From positions 21,436 through 85,435 of the forward strand of contig NZ_BQHI01000024.1 of assembly GCF_021603585.1 (NCBI RefSeq): a stretch of DNA of 64,000 bases. The letters run 5' to 3'. The DNA is from Pseudomonas sputi. Its GTDB lineage: Bacteria; Pseudomonadota; Gammaproteobacteria; Pseudomonadales; Pseudomonadaceae. The notes beneath the pieces were generated by a model. That model made no database searches. It was not told where the DNA came from and saw only the letters and a program-made list of their open reading frames with translations. Below are positions 40,031 to 48,712 of this stretch, in pieces (position 1 is the stretch's first letter; every line of letters begins with the position of its first letter). The position numbers and the translations under genes were made by a program.

Positions 40031-40615
40031 CTACTTTTTCATGATGCCGGTGAACAGTTCCGATTCCAGAAACCGCTGCAACCAGGCCTGCAACCGCACG
40101 TAAGGCGTCTGCGCAAACCAGTCACGATCAACATGGGCGAACTGGCGAACGAACGGCAACAACGCGATATCGGCCAGGCTCGGATGCCCGGCCAGCAAGT
40201 AATCGCGACCCTCCAGCAACTCATCCAGTTTCTGCGAGAACAGAGCACCTTCCGCCCGATAAACCTCCATCGGCTGTTCCGGATAACGCTCGGCATACTT
40301 GTAGCGATTCAAGTGAATCTTGAACACTTGATCGTTGGCTTCGATCAATTCGGCAATCCTTGAATCGCCCCCCAGCAACCAGTCATCCGGATCATGCTGC
40401 GCCAGCGCCCAACGCATGATCTCCAGGCTTTCGTCGATCACCTGACCACCTGCATCCAGCACCGGCACCGTGCCCTTGGGCGAAATCGCCAACATCTCCG
40501 CCGGTTTGGCCTTGAGGCTGACTTCGACGATGTCCACCGGCACGCCCGAATAACGCAGGGCCATCCGTGCCCGCATCGCGTACGGGCAGCGGCGGAAGGA
40601 ATACAGCGTGTTCAT
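40031..40615 (-). CDS. Glutathione S-transferase-family protein
   Basis: 194 residues. The thioredoxin-like N-terminal domain has FRRCPYAMRARMAL, with a Cys in the glutaredoxin-like CPYA position, the cis-Pro in GTVPVL and the Glu-Ser pair DESLEIM that holds glutathione. The C-terminal helical domain is shorter than usual. Relatives are omega/DsbA-like or YfcF-type enzymes for thiol transfer or detoxification. The start overlaps the sbcC stop by 4 bp, so it is the third gene of the sbcDC operon. Confidence 0.85.
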   Translation of the reverse strand: MNTLYSFRRCPYAMRARMALRYSGVPVDIVEVSLKAKPAEMLAISPKGTVPVLDAGGQVIDESLEIMRWALAQHDPDDWLLGGDSRIAELIEANDQVFKIHLNRYKYAERYPEQPMEVYRAEGALFSQKLDELLEGRDYLLAGHPSLADIALLPFVRQFAHVDRDWFAQTPYVRLQAWLQRFLESELFTGIMKK

Positions 40616-43600
40616 TTCACCTCCAGCGTGCTCAAACCGTTGCCCTGACGTTGTACCTGAATCTGCACCGGAATCCGTTCGTGCATTTCCTGTACGTGGG
40701 AAATGACCGCCACCTTGCGCCCCTGCGCCTGCAAGCCGTCGAGGGCGTCCATGGCCAGTTGCAGGGATTCCGGATCGAGGCTGCCGAAGCCTTCGTCGAT
40801 GAACAGCGATTCGATCTTCAACGTGCTCGACGCCATCGAGGCCAGGCCCAGGGCGAGGGCCAGCGACACCAGGAAGGTTTCGCCGCCGGACAGCGAATGC
40901 ACCGAGCGCAGTTCATCGCCCATTTCGGTGTCCATCACCAACAGGCCGAGCATGCTGCCGCCGCGTTTGAGGCGGTAGCGCTTGACCAGTTGCCGCAGCT
41001 GCACGTTGGCGTGATGCACCAGCAGGTCGAGGTTGTAGGCCTGGGCGATCTTGCGGAAGGTGTCGCCGGTGGCCGAGCCGATCAGCGCATTGAGCCGCGC
41101 CCAGCGCTGATACTCGGCATAGGCATCGGCGATCTGCTGCGCCAGCGCCTGATTGGCGTTCTGGCGGCGCTGGTCTTCGGCCTGCTCGGCGCGCAGTTCG
41201 GCACATTGCTGTTCGCTGGCCGTGCACTGGTTTTGCAGCTCAGCGAGGGCGCTGGCGAGTTGTTCGGCATCCAGATTGCCGTTGTGTTGGGCCTGGTGAT
41301 CGCGCAGGCGCTGATCGCGTTCCTGCAACAACACCTTGGCCTGTTCAACGGCTTTTTCGTTGTGCTGCAAGCGCTGGCGCAGTCCGTCGACTTGCGCGTC
41401 ATCAACCCGCAGCAGGTCTTCCAGGCCGCCGTCATCCAGCTCCGGATGGCGAGCGCGCCAGTCGGCAATCTTGCCGGCCAGATCACGGTCTTCGGTTTCC
41501 AGCGCTTGCAGACGCTCTTGCTGCGCTTTCAGTTCGGCGGTGATTTGCACCCGCTGCGTACGCGCCTCCTGTAGCGCCTGAGTCGTCGTGGATTCGGCGT
41601 TGCGCGCCTGTTCCACCGCCTGCTCCAGTTGCTGCTGCCAATGCTCGGCGCCGCTGTGATCGCCCAACAATTGCGCAAGCTTCTGCTGGCTGGCGAGTTG
41701 CTGTTCGGTCAGCGTGTTGAGTTGCTGTTCAGCGTTTTGCAGCTGCTGCACACGACCCTGTTGGCGATCCTGTTCCTTCTCAAGCGTCTGCTGGCGTTGT
41801 TGCTGCTCGGCCAGTTCCTCCTTCTGCTGATCGACTTGCGCCAGACGTTCGGCGATCTGCCGGTCAAGCTGCATGAAGGTCGCAGCCGGTTCAGCGCGCA
41901 AGGCATCGAGTGTGTCGCTCGGCAACAGCGTGGCGAAGGCTGCCAGCTCTTCGTCCAGGCGCTGGCGGTCGGCGCTCAGTTCGCGTTGCTGATTACTCAG
42001 GTGCTGCGCCGCTTGCTGGTGCGCCGTCTCGGCCTGACGCAATTGCTGGGTCAGACGCGCCGCGTCCTGTTGCAGCGTGAGCAGGGCGGTCTGGCGCTGT
42101 TCGTCCTGAGTGATGCTTTGATTGAGTTGATCGTTCTGGCGGGTGAGCCACGCGGCGCGCTTGTCACTGTCCTGATTCAGTAACGATGCCGCGAGCGGAT
42201 GCGCCTCGATGCTCGGCGTCAGCGATTGTTGCTGAGCGGCCAGTTGTTCCTGCTGTTGCAGCAACTCTTTCTGTTGGGCAATCACGCCACCGACGCTGGC
42301 GCGCAGCTCGGTGAGCTTTTCTTTCAGTTGATCGACCGCGTGCTGCGCGCTGGCCTGCTCGCTTTCATCGTGGCGGCCGAGGCTTTGCAGCAGGGCTTCC
42401 GGCTGGTGATACGGATGCTCGTTGCTGCCACAGACCGGACACGGCTGGTCGTCCTGCAATTGCGCACGCAGCTCTTCGACACTGGCACTGCGCGCCAGAC
42501 GCTGACGCTCGAGCAATTCACGGGTGACGTTGAGGGTTTGCTCGGCAACGGTCAGCTTGGACTTGGTTTTCACCCCGTCCTGGGTCAGGCGCTCGCGCTC
42601 CTGTTGCGCATCGAGCTGGCGCTGTTGCAGCTCGGCACTGCGTTTGTCCAGCTCCTGCTGACTGGCCCACAGGCGCGTCAGGTCTTCGACGGCGCGCAGT
42701 TGCTTGCGGTTGTCCTGCAACAGAGTGCCGAGGATGCCGATCTGTTCGGCGACGGCGTCCGGTTCGGCGCCAGCCTCTTTGAACAACACTTCCAGCTGCT
42801 GCTTCTGTGTGGCGAGCGCTTCGGTGGCGCGGGTGGCGTTCTCTTCGAGAGAAGCCAGTTCGCTTTGACCCTTGTTCAACCGATTGCCGATCAGCATCAG
42901 TTGCTGCAAGCGGTCACGGTAGGCATTCCAGGCTTCGCTCAACGGTGCCAAGTGAACGCTTTGCTCAAGATCGGCGGCAATGCGCTGCAAGCGTTCGGCG
43001 ACTTGTTTTTGCTGATCGAGCAAAGTCTGAATTGTGCTCTGGCCCTGGGCGCAGGCCTGCTCAGCGGTTAGCTTCGCTTCGGTGCCGGACGCGACCTCCT
43101 TGGCGAGGCGGGCGAGGGTACTTTGCTCATCGAAGGCCTGGCGCAACAGCGGTGCGCTGTCGCTTTGCTGCGTTTGCGCCTGGGTCAGGGCGATCTGCGC
43201 GGCGGCGAGATCCTGTTCCAGTCGTGTCTGGCGCTCAGCCAATTCGCCTTGTTGCCGGGTGTGCGCGTTGATCTGTTCCGCCAGCGGCGTCAGCAGTGCA
43301 TCCAGTTCGGTTTTGCGGGCGAATTGGTGCCGTTGCGGAGCGAGCTGTTCCAGGCGGGTGAGCTTCAGACGCTCACCGGCCAGCGACTCGCGTTCGTGCT
43401 CGGCACTGCGCAGTTGTTCGGCGGCGGCGTGTTGCGAGTCTTGCAGCCGCAGCAGTTCCTTGAGCCAGTCGTGCTGCTGCTCGATCTGCTTGAGCTGCGC
43501 CTGCTGCAACTTGAGTTGTTGCTGGGCGGCGTTGAAGCGCTCGTCCAGCTCCGCGCGGGCCTCGGGGGCCAGCGGGGTCACGCCGGTGGCCTGATCCTGC

Positions 43601-44253
43601 AACTGCTTGTGGGCTTCGCGGGCCTCTTTGGTCTTGTCGAACGCACGGCGGCCGAGGCGGGTGTAGAGCGCGGTGTCGGTGAGCTTTTCCAGCAGTTCGC
43701 TGCGGTCGTTGTCATCGGCCTTGAGGAAGGCGCTGAACTCGCTCTGGGCCAGCAGCACGGCGCGGGTGAACTGTTCGAAGTTCAGGCCCAGTGCGGCTTC
43801 GAGCTGAGTCTTGTACTCGCCTTTCTGGCTGGCGAGCAGTTGATCCTGATCGATGTCGCGCAGGCTCTGACGGCTGGCCTGCAACTTGCCGCCGGCCTTT
43901 TCCCGGGCGCGGTTGGCTTCCCAGCGCGCACGATAGCGGCGGCCATCGACGCCGACAAAATCAACCTCGGCAAAGCCTTCGCCCGTACCGCGACGCAGCA
44001 GGGTGCGCGGGTCGCCGGTCGCGATTTCGCCGTCGGCGTCCGGCACCTTGGCGTCACGGCTAGTGTTGTTCAAACGCGGCACAGAGCCAAACAACGCCAG
44101 GCACAGCGCATCGAGCAAAGTACTTTTGCCGGCGCCGGTCGGGCCGGTGATCGCGAACAGGCCAGCGCTGGCCAGCGGTTCGGCGGTGAAGTCGATTTCG
44201 AACGGGCCGGCCAGCGAGGCGAGGTTCTTCAAACGAATGGCGATAATCTTCAT
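40612..44253 (-). CDS. sbcC: Exonuclease subunit SbcC (SMC-like ATPase)
   Basis: 1213 residues. N-terminal ATPase half with Walker A GPTGAGKST (37-45), a very long coiled coil from about 190 to 1030, interrupted by the zinc hook CPVC (Cys605, Cys608), and the C-terminal half with signature LSGGETFLVSLALALG and Walker B LFIDEGFGSLD. With SbcD it forms the Mre11-Rad50-like nuclease that cleaves DNA hairpins and processes double-strand ends. The start overlaps the sbcD stop (4 bp). Confidence 0.95.
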   Translation of the reverse strand: MKIIAIRLKNLASLAGPFEIDFTAEPLASAGLFAITGPTGAGKSTLLDALCLALFGSVPRLNNTSRDAKVPDADGEIATGDPRTLLRRGTGEGFAEVDFVGVDGRRYRARWEANRAREKAGGKLQASRQSLRDIDQDQLLASQKGEYKTQLEAALGLNFEQFTRAVLLAQSEFSAFLKADDNDRSELLEKLTDTALYTRLGRRAFDKTKEAREAHKQLQDQATGVTPLAPEARAELDERFNAAQQQLKLQQAQLKQIEQQHDWLKELLRLQDSQHAAAEQLRSAEHERESLAGERLKLTRLEQLAPQRHQFARKTELDALLTPLAEQINAHTRQQGELAERQTRLEQDLAAAQIALTQAQTQQSDSAPLLRQAFDEQSTLARLAKEVASGTEAKLTAEQACAQGQSTIQTLLDQQKQVAERLQRIAADLEQSVHLAPLSEAWNAYRDRLQQLMLIGNRLNKGQSELASLEENATRATEALATQKQQLEVLFKEAGAEPDAVAEQIGILGTLLQDNRKQLRAVEDLTRLWASQQELDKRSAELQQRQLDAQQERERLTQDGVKTKSKLTVAEQTLNVTRELLERQRLARSASVEELRAQLQDDQPCPVCGSNEHPYHQPEALLQSLGRHDESEQASAQHAVDQLKEKLTELRASVGGVIAQQKELLQQQEQLAAQQQSLTPSIEAHPLAASLLNQDSDKRAAWLTRQNDQLNQSITQDEQRQTALLTLQQDAARLTQQLRQAETAHQQAAQHLSNQQRELSADRQRLDEELAAFATLLPSDTLDALRAEPAATFMQLDRQIAERLAQVDQQKEELAEQQQRQQTLEKEQDRQQGRVQQLQNAEQQLNTLTEQQLASQQKLAQLLGDHSGAEHWQQQLEQAVEQARNAESTTTQALQEARTQRVQITAELKAQQERLQALETEDRDLAGKIADWRARHPELDDGGLEDLLRVDDAQVDGLRQRLQHNEKAVEQAKVLLQERDQRLRDHQAQHNGNLDAEQLASALAELQNQCTASEQQCAELRAEQAEDQRRQNANQALAQQIADAYAEYQRWARLNALIGSATGDTFRKIAQAYNLDLLVHHANVQLRQLVKRYRLKRGGSMLGLLVMDTEMGDELRSVHSLSGGETFLVSLALALGLASMASSTLKIESLFIDEGFGSLDPESLQLAMDALDGLQAQGRKVAVISHVQEMHERIPVQIQVQRQGNGLSTLEVK

Positions 44254-45494
44254 GGCTGCTCGCCCTCCATTTGTACGTCTTGCAGCAGTTCGGCGAAGTC
44301 CTTGAGGGTTTGCTCGTCGACCTCGTTGCCGTAATTGTCGAGCCAGGCGCGACTGAACAACTCCTGCGGCGTGAGCTGGTCCAGCTCGATCAGCGCGCTG
44401 CCGTCCTCGGCGCCGTCAGCGCCCCGATTGCCGGCATATTCCGCGGCAATTCGCACCAGTCGCACAGCCTTGCCTTGCAGGGCGCTTTCGACCTGATGGC
44501 GCAGATCCGGTTGCGGCTCGTCGAGGCGCACCCGCACTTCCAGCCACGGTTGGCGCTGGGTTTCGGCCAGCAGGTCGATGTTCGGCAGGTCCGCCAGTTG
44601 CAGCAGAATTTCGGCCAGCGGCGCAGGGCCGAGGCGCTGCAAGTTTACGGAGCGGGGGATCAGCATAGGCTCGACGCTGACCAGGGTTTCGCCGTCCAGA
44701 ACGACGTCGAGCACCTGGTGCTGATAACTGATTTCTGAAAACGACAACGGAATCGGCGAGCCGCTGTAGCGAATCCGTTCTTCGCCGTTGACCTTCTGCG
44801 GCTTGTGCAAATGGCCGAGCGCGACATAACTGATGCTCGGCCCGAACAGACTGGCGGGCAGCGCTTCGGCGTTGCCGATGATCAGGCTGCGCTCGGAGTC
44901 TTCCGACACCGAGCCGCCGGCCATGTGCGCATGGCTGATGGCGACCAGCGCCTGACCCGGTTGACGCTTGGCATTGGCCGCTTCGATCAACCATTCATGC
45001 ACTTGGCCAATCCCGCGCAGATAGTTGTCGCCCAGATGCGCGCCGGTCACTTCGGCAGGCCGCAGGAACGGCAGCGCCAGGCACCACGCGGCGATCTCGC
45101 CGGACGCATTCGGCAGCGGCAACAGCAGACGTTCCGCATCCAGCTGCCCGTCATCCAGCCACAACACCCGACCCAGCGCATGGGTGCGCAAACGCCGCAT
45201 CAACGGCGCGGGCAGTTCGATCCGCGAACCGGAGTCGTGGTTGCCGGCGATCATCACGATGGTCAGCGACGGCTGCTGTTCGTGGGCGCTGACGATGAAA
45301 TCGTAGAGGCGTTCCTGGGCTTTGACCGGCGGGTTGACCGTGTCGAAGATGTCGCCGGCGATCAGCAGCACGTCCGGCTGCGCCAGCTTCAATTGGCGCA
45401 GCAGCCACTCGAGAAAACAGGCGTGCTCGAAATCGCGTTCCTGGCCGTGCAGGTTCTGCCCAAGGTGCCAGTCGGAGGTGTGAAACAGACGCAA
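44250..45494 (-). CDS. sbcD: Exonuclease subunit SbcD (Mre11-like nuclease), TTG start
   Basis: 414 residues. Metallophosphoesterase motifs: Asp8 and His10 (SDWHLG), Asp48 (AGDIFD), Asn85-His86 (GNHDSG) and later histidines in ISHAHMAGG and ALGHLHKP. The family-conserved first residues (MRLFHTSDWHLGQ) begin at a TTG codon at 45494; no in-frame ATG precedes it. GGAG lies six bases upstream, supporting TTG as the true start, which may lower expression. First gene of sbcD-sbcC-GST. Confidence 0.93.
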   Translation of the reverse strand: MRLFHTSDWHLGQNLHGQERDFEHACFLEWLLRQLKLAQPDVLLIAGDIFDTVNPPVKAQERLYDFIVSAHEQQPSLTIVMIAGNHDSGSRIELPAPLMRRLRTHALGRVLWLDDGQLDAERLLLPLPNASGEIAAWCLALPFLRPAEVTGAHLGDNYLRGIGQVHEWLIEAANAKRQPGQALVAISHAHMAGGSVSEDSERSLIIGNAEALPASLFGPSISYVALGHLHKPQKVNGEERIRYSGSPIPLSFSEISYQHQVLDVVLDGETLVSVEPMLIPRSVNLQRLGPAPLAEILLQLADLPNIDLLAETQRQPWLEVRVRLDEPQPDLRHQVESALQGKAVRLVRIAAEYAGNRGADGAEDGSALIELDQLTPQELFSRAWLDNYGNEVDEQTLKDFAELLQDVQMEGEQP

Positions 45495-45757
45495 GGCTGA
45501 CTCCGCAATATAAAGAGGTGATGGCCGCCGGGATGAGCGGGCGGCGAAAGAGGGGAGAGTTTACAGATTATTGCGCCGGGTAGGCTTGTCCGGGGGCGGC
45601 GGCCGCGATCTCGGTGAGCCCATTAATTGACGACTCGGCACCGGTTACCTACCATCGCGCCACTATATTGATATCGTTTTTGGGGTCTGGCGACTCGTCG
45701 TGCTTCAACCTGCACGCCACGATAGCTCACAGAGACATTGAGTCTGGAGCAAGCGCA

Positions 45758-46255
45758 ATGAAACGGGTTAATTCGATACCTTCCGTTACTGACAATCCAG
45801 CGTATTTTTCCTGGAAAAAACAGTGGTCGAATCAGGAAGGCCTGGACGTTTATTCGTACATCTTCGATCAATGCCAGCCCGAACATATTCTGTTGTTTTC
45901 AAAAATGCTCTTCCCGGATTTTGTGGTGAAAGAGGGTGGCGTATTTTTAGCGCGGAATTTCTCGACTGAAGTGTTTGATAGGTGCTCTGGCCTTGCCTCT
46001 GGTGATATTTCAAAGACTGAAAAGTTATTGAATGTTGTGAGGATCTATGACGTTTTTGGCCAAGTTGCTGCTGGTGTTTCGGATGACGTGTTTCTTCAAT
46101 TGTGCAATGTGATGGGTTTTGCGTGGCGCATGGTGATGAAAGAAAAATTTCCAGAGAAGGTGTTTTGTGTAGAGGTGTCGAACTCGGAGCAGAACTATGG
46201 CCCGGATATTACTTTCTACCAGGTTGAATCGTTGAGTCCGGGAGCCGAGGCATGA
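45758..46255 (+). CDS. Hypothetical protein, first gene of a putative immunity array
   Basis: 165 residues from the ATG at 45758 (CTGGAGC site). Soluble, no signal or membrane helix; mixed helical and strand pattern (VYSYIFDQCQPEHILLFSKMLFPDF, FLQLCNVMGFAWRMVMKEKF). No family recognised. The gene is AT-rich compared with sbcD and the Bat genes around the array. Its stop overlaps the next start (ATGA), so it is coupled to a CdiI-like immunity gene; it is probably itself an immunity-type protein. Confidence 0.6.
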   Translation: MKRVNSIPSVTDNPAYFSWKKQWSNQEGLDVYSYIFDQCQPEHILLFSKMLFPDFVVKEGGVFLARNFSTEVFDRCSGLASGDISKTEKLLNVVRIYDVFGQVAAGVSDDVFLQLCNVMGFAWRMVMKEKFPEKVFCVEVSNSEQNYGPDITFYQVESLSPGAEA

Positions 46256-46635
46256 GGTTTCGGGATCTGGAGCAAGGACCGGATGTTTACGGGACCCCGG
46301 GAAAGCTCTCGTCGTTGGATGAATGGTATTTGTCCGTGCGCGATACACCCTTGGATTGCTTGAGTGTGGGAGATGTCTGTCGTGCATTGAGGCAGGATTT
46401 GCATGTGCGGGAACTGCTGCCCATTGGCATCGCTTTACTGACCGAAGACGTTCTGGAAGGCGATAGATATGACGGAGAACTGCTGGTTGCGCTGGCGGGT
46501 TTGAGAACTGTGTATTGGCACGAGAATGTCGAAGCATCCCGCAAGGCTGTTATTGCTGTGGCAGAAGTGAATCGCTTGAATGCTGACGCCGAGCTGTTAA
46601 AGGCTGCTTCAGCCCTGACAGGTTGCTTGAGATGA
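46252..46635 (+). CDS. Contact-dependent growth inhibition-type immunity protein (CdiI-like)
   Basis: 127 residues. SSLDEWYLSVRDTPLDCLSVGDVCRALRQDLHVRELLPIGIALLTEDVLEGDRYDGELLVAL has the pattern of the CdiI_2-type immunity family (LGDLCRACRQNL-PIAL-L-DPL-GE-YDGELL). Such proteins bind and neutralise the toxin tip of a CdiA or other polymorphic toxin in the cytoplasm. No toxin gene is found in the window, so it is an orphan. Overlaps both neighbours by 4 bp. Confidence 0.75.
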   Translation: MRFRDLEQGPDVYGTPGKLSSLDEWYLSVRDTPLDCLSVGDVCRALRQDLHVRELLPIGIALLTEDVLEGDRYDGELLVALAGLRTVYWHENVEASRKAVIAVAEVNRLNADAELLKAASALTGCLR

Positions 46636-47051
46636 CTATGGTTTTTAGCTTGTTGGGTCGCGGTGATCTGGGATTGATTCGCGCTGGTATGACGCGAGAC
46701 CAGTCACGCGCGACCCTTGGTGGAAAGTTCGAGGAATTTTTCAAGACTGAAGATTCGGCAGTACCGACGGATGCTTATGACGGTTTAGGCGTTCACATGT
46801 ACTTTGATGAAAGTTTTATTGTCGTTGGTGCTGAGTTTTTGAAGTGGAGTGAGCTTGTCTGGGGAGATCAGAAACTGGTCGGTGAAGATGCCCTGGTGGT
46901 TCAGAAATTTCTGAAAAGACGAGGAGAAACGCTGGTGTTCAATAACTCGGGCTTTGATGTTGTTGATATGGGTTTGAAGTTTTACGTGCCTGACTTCGAA
47001 GAAGATGACGCCATCGTCGAGGCTGTGTATGTAGAGCTTTATCGCGCCTGA
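46632..47051 (+). CDS. Putative immunity-type protein, paralogue of the gene at 48272
   Basis: 139 residues from the ATG at 46632, which overlaps the previous stop. It aligns end to end without gaps to the 48272-48694 product; more than half of positions are identical by eye, including GDLGLIRAG, VPTDAYD, VVGxEFLKW and DAIVEAVYV. No named family recognised. Cytoplasmic. Duplication inside an array is common for immunity genes that protect against variant toxins. Confidence 0.65.
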   Translation: MTMVFSLLGRGDLGLIRAGMTRDQSRATLGGKFEEFFKTEDSAVPTDAYDGLGVHMYFDESFIVVGAEFLKWSELVWGDQKLVGEDALVVQKFLKRRGETLVFNNSGFDVVDMGLKFYVPDFEEDDAIVEAVYVELYRA

Positions 47052-47341
47052 TGAAGACTTCAAAAGTAATTAAGGTCGCAGAATCCTTGAGTGTTGTGCT
47101 GATTGATCGACTTGGGCAGGAATCACTTTTCGATGAGGCTGAGTGCTCGAGAAATATCTATTTAATAGATGAAGCCGGTCGTAGGGTTTGGCAAGTCTTT
47201 TCTGACTTTGACGCCCATGCAGGTCCCTTCACAAATATCATCCTCAATGAGAGGGGGCTTAAAGGTTATAGATGGGATGGTGGTATGTATGAGATTGATA
47301 TCGAAACGGGAAGGGCGGTTCCTGGCGAGTTTATGAAGTAG
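47051..47341 (+). CDS. Small hypothetical protein, putative immunity type
   Basis: 96 residues; the ATG shares one base with the previous stop (TGATG). The pattern NIYLIDEAGRRVWQVFSDFDAHAGPFTNIILNERGLKGYRWDGGMYEIDIETG recalls small proteins found beside polymorphic toxins. All-beta in appearance. Function not established. Confidence 0.6.
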   Translation: MKTSKVIKVAESLSVVLIDRLGQESLFDEAECSRNIYLIDEAGRRVWQVFSDFDAHAGPFTNIILNERGLKGYRWDGGMYEIDIETGRAVPGEFMK

Positions 47342-47432
47342 GTCCTAACAGACAATGAGCCAGATAAAAGTGGAAGCGGGTTGCTCAGGATCGAAAAGCG
47401 AAAAAATCGATAAATGACCGCAGGGGGGTGCG

Positions 47433-47774
47433 ATGAAGGATGGAGAAGTGTTCCGAAAGACGTTGATTGACTTGATTGCCGAAAAGTGGGGCACTTTCGA
47501 GGCTGAGAGTTGGGCGACCGACTATAGGCTGAATTGGAATGACGAACTGTCGGAGTTAATGGGTAACGCTGTGTCCGATGTTTCGAGAGTCGCGCAAGCA
47601 TTGAAAAATAAAGATGACGTTGAGTTGTGTGTGGCGGCGGGAAGGGCACGTACGGGTTTTTTGGATCTGTCAAATTTTTTTAGAGGAATATTTGACGATT
47701 TCGATGCACTGGTCAGAGAAGCCGAGTGGCAAGAAATACCTGACGACTATGTTTACGATAAAAGGATTAAATAA
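47433..47774 (+). CDS. Small hypothetical protein, putative immunity type
   Basis: 113 residues, mostly helical and acidic (VFRKTLIDLIAEKWGTFEAESWATDYRLNW, DLSNFFRGIFDDFDALVREAEW). CAGGGGGGTG before the ATG at 47433 is a good ribosome binding site. No family recognised. Preceded by a 91-bp gap, so it may have its own translation control within the array. Confidence 0.6.
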   Translation: MKDGEVFRKTLIDLIAEKWGTFEAESWATDYRLNWNDELSELMGNAVSDVSRVAQALKNKDDVELCVAAGRARTGFLDLSNFFRGIFDDFDALVREAEWQEIPDDYVYDKRIK

Positions 47775-47803
47775 ATCTGTCCCCTTTGTATTTGAGGATT
47801 GCT

Positions 47804-48268
47804 GTGAAAGCTAACAAGGCAATGGAATCGCTGCTGGCTGACCTGCCACACGTTGTTATGGAGGGTGAGCTAGAGCGTATTGCACGTTCTGATTTTGTCG
47901 AGCGTGATGGTTGTATTTTTATCGCAGCTCTGAATCCTCAAAGTCATATGAGCCTCGATAGCTTCCCTGATAGAACCGGTTATGAGTGTTTCGTGAACTC
48001 GGTTCATATTGATGATTATGTCAGCGATGATTTATTAGCCACCGCTATTTCCTGGTTGTCCCTGGTACTTGATCAATGGAATAAATTCGGTCTGCCGGGT
48101 GTTCTTCAGGGGAGCGTTTCAACCGACGAATTCGGTGCAACGGTCAAGGTTCATGTGCTCCGACCTGATGAGCCCTGGTTGGGCGATGACCTTGAGGGGT
48201 ATGAGCAAGCAGTGCTTACTGTTAACTCGGGTGACATGGGATTTCTTGCCCGGATCAAGAGGCTTTAA
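47804..48268 (+). CDS. Hypothetical protein, putative immunity type, GTG start
   Basis: 154 residues from a GTG at 47804 with TTTGAGGATT upstream; a TTG at 47786 and an ATG at 47822 are alternatives. Mixed alpha/beta (DGCIFIAALNPQSHMSLDSFPDRTGYECFVNSVHID, AISWLSLVLDQWNKFG). No family recognised. AT-rich like its neighbours. Four bases separate it from the next gene. Confidence 0.6.
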   Translation: MKANKAMESLLADLPHVVMEGELERIARSDFVERDGCIFIAALNPQSHMSLDSFPDRTGYECFVNSVHIDDYVSDDLLATAISWLSLVLDQWNKFGLPGVLQGSVSTDEFGATVKVHVLRPDEPWLGDDLEGYEQAVLTVNSGDMGFLARIKRL

Positions 48269-48271
48269 TGA

Positions 48272-48694
48272 ATGACTATTGATTTTCACTTGCTCGGCCC
48301 AGGAGACCTTGGGCTCATCCGCGCAGGTATCACCCGTGACGATTCGAGGTCGGCGCTCAAAAGCCCCTTTGACGCGTTTTTGAAAAGTACTGATTCCACT
48401 GTCCCGACCGACGCATATGATGATTTGGGACTGCACGTCTACTTCGATAAAGCGTTGATGGTCGTCGGCGTTGAGTTTTTGAAATGGGCTCAATTTACCT
48501 GGTGCGGTCAGCGGTTGGCAGGCGAAGAGGTACTCGTCGTTCAGCAGTTTCTGACAGAGCAGGGTGAGATTCTGGTTTTCACTAATTCAGGCTTCAATGT
48601 GGATCGTTTGGGTCTGCGGTTCTACGCACCTGATATCGGTGAGGAGGACGCCATCGTCGAGGCTGTATATGTGGACTTTACCGGCGTCGACTGA
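48272..48694 (+). CDS. Putative immunity-type protein, paralogue of the gene at 46632
   Basis: 140 residues; the ATG at 48272 has AGAGG eight bases upstream. It is a full-length paralogue of the 46632-47051 product (shared GDLGLIRAG, TDAYDDLG, EFLKW, NSGF, EEDAIVEAVYV). Last gene of the array, convergent with batD 18 bp away. Confidence 0.65.
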   Translation: MTIDFHLLGPGDLGLIRAGITRDDSRSALKSPFDAFLKSTDSTVPTDAYDDLGLHVYFDKALMVVGVEFLKWAQFTWCGQRLAGEEVLVVQQFLTEQGEILVFTNSGFNVDRLGLRFYAPDIGEEDAIVEAVYVDFTGVD

Positions 48695-48712
48695 GCAAAG
48701 CCGGGGACGATC

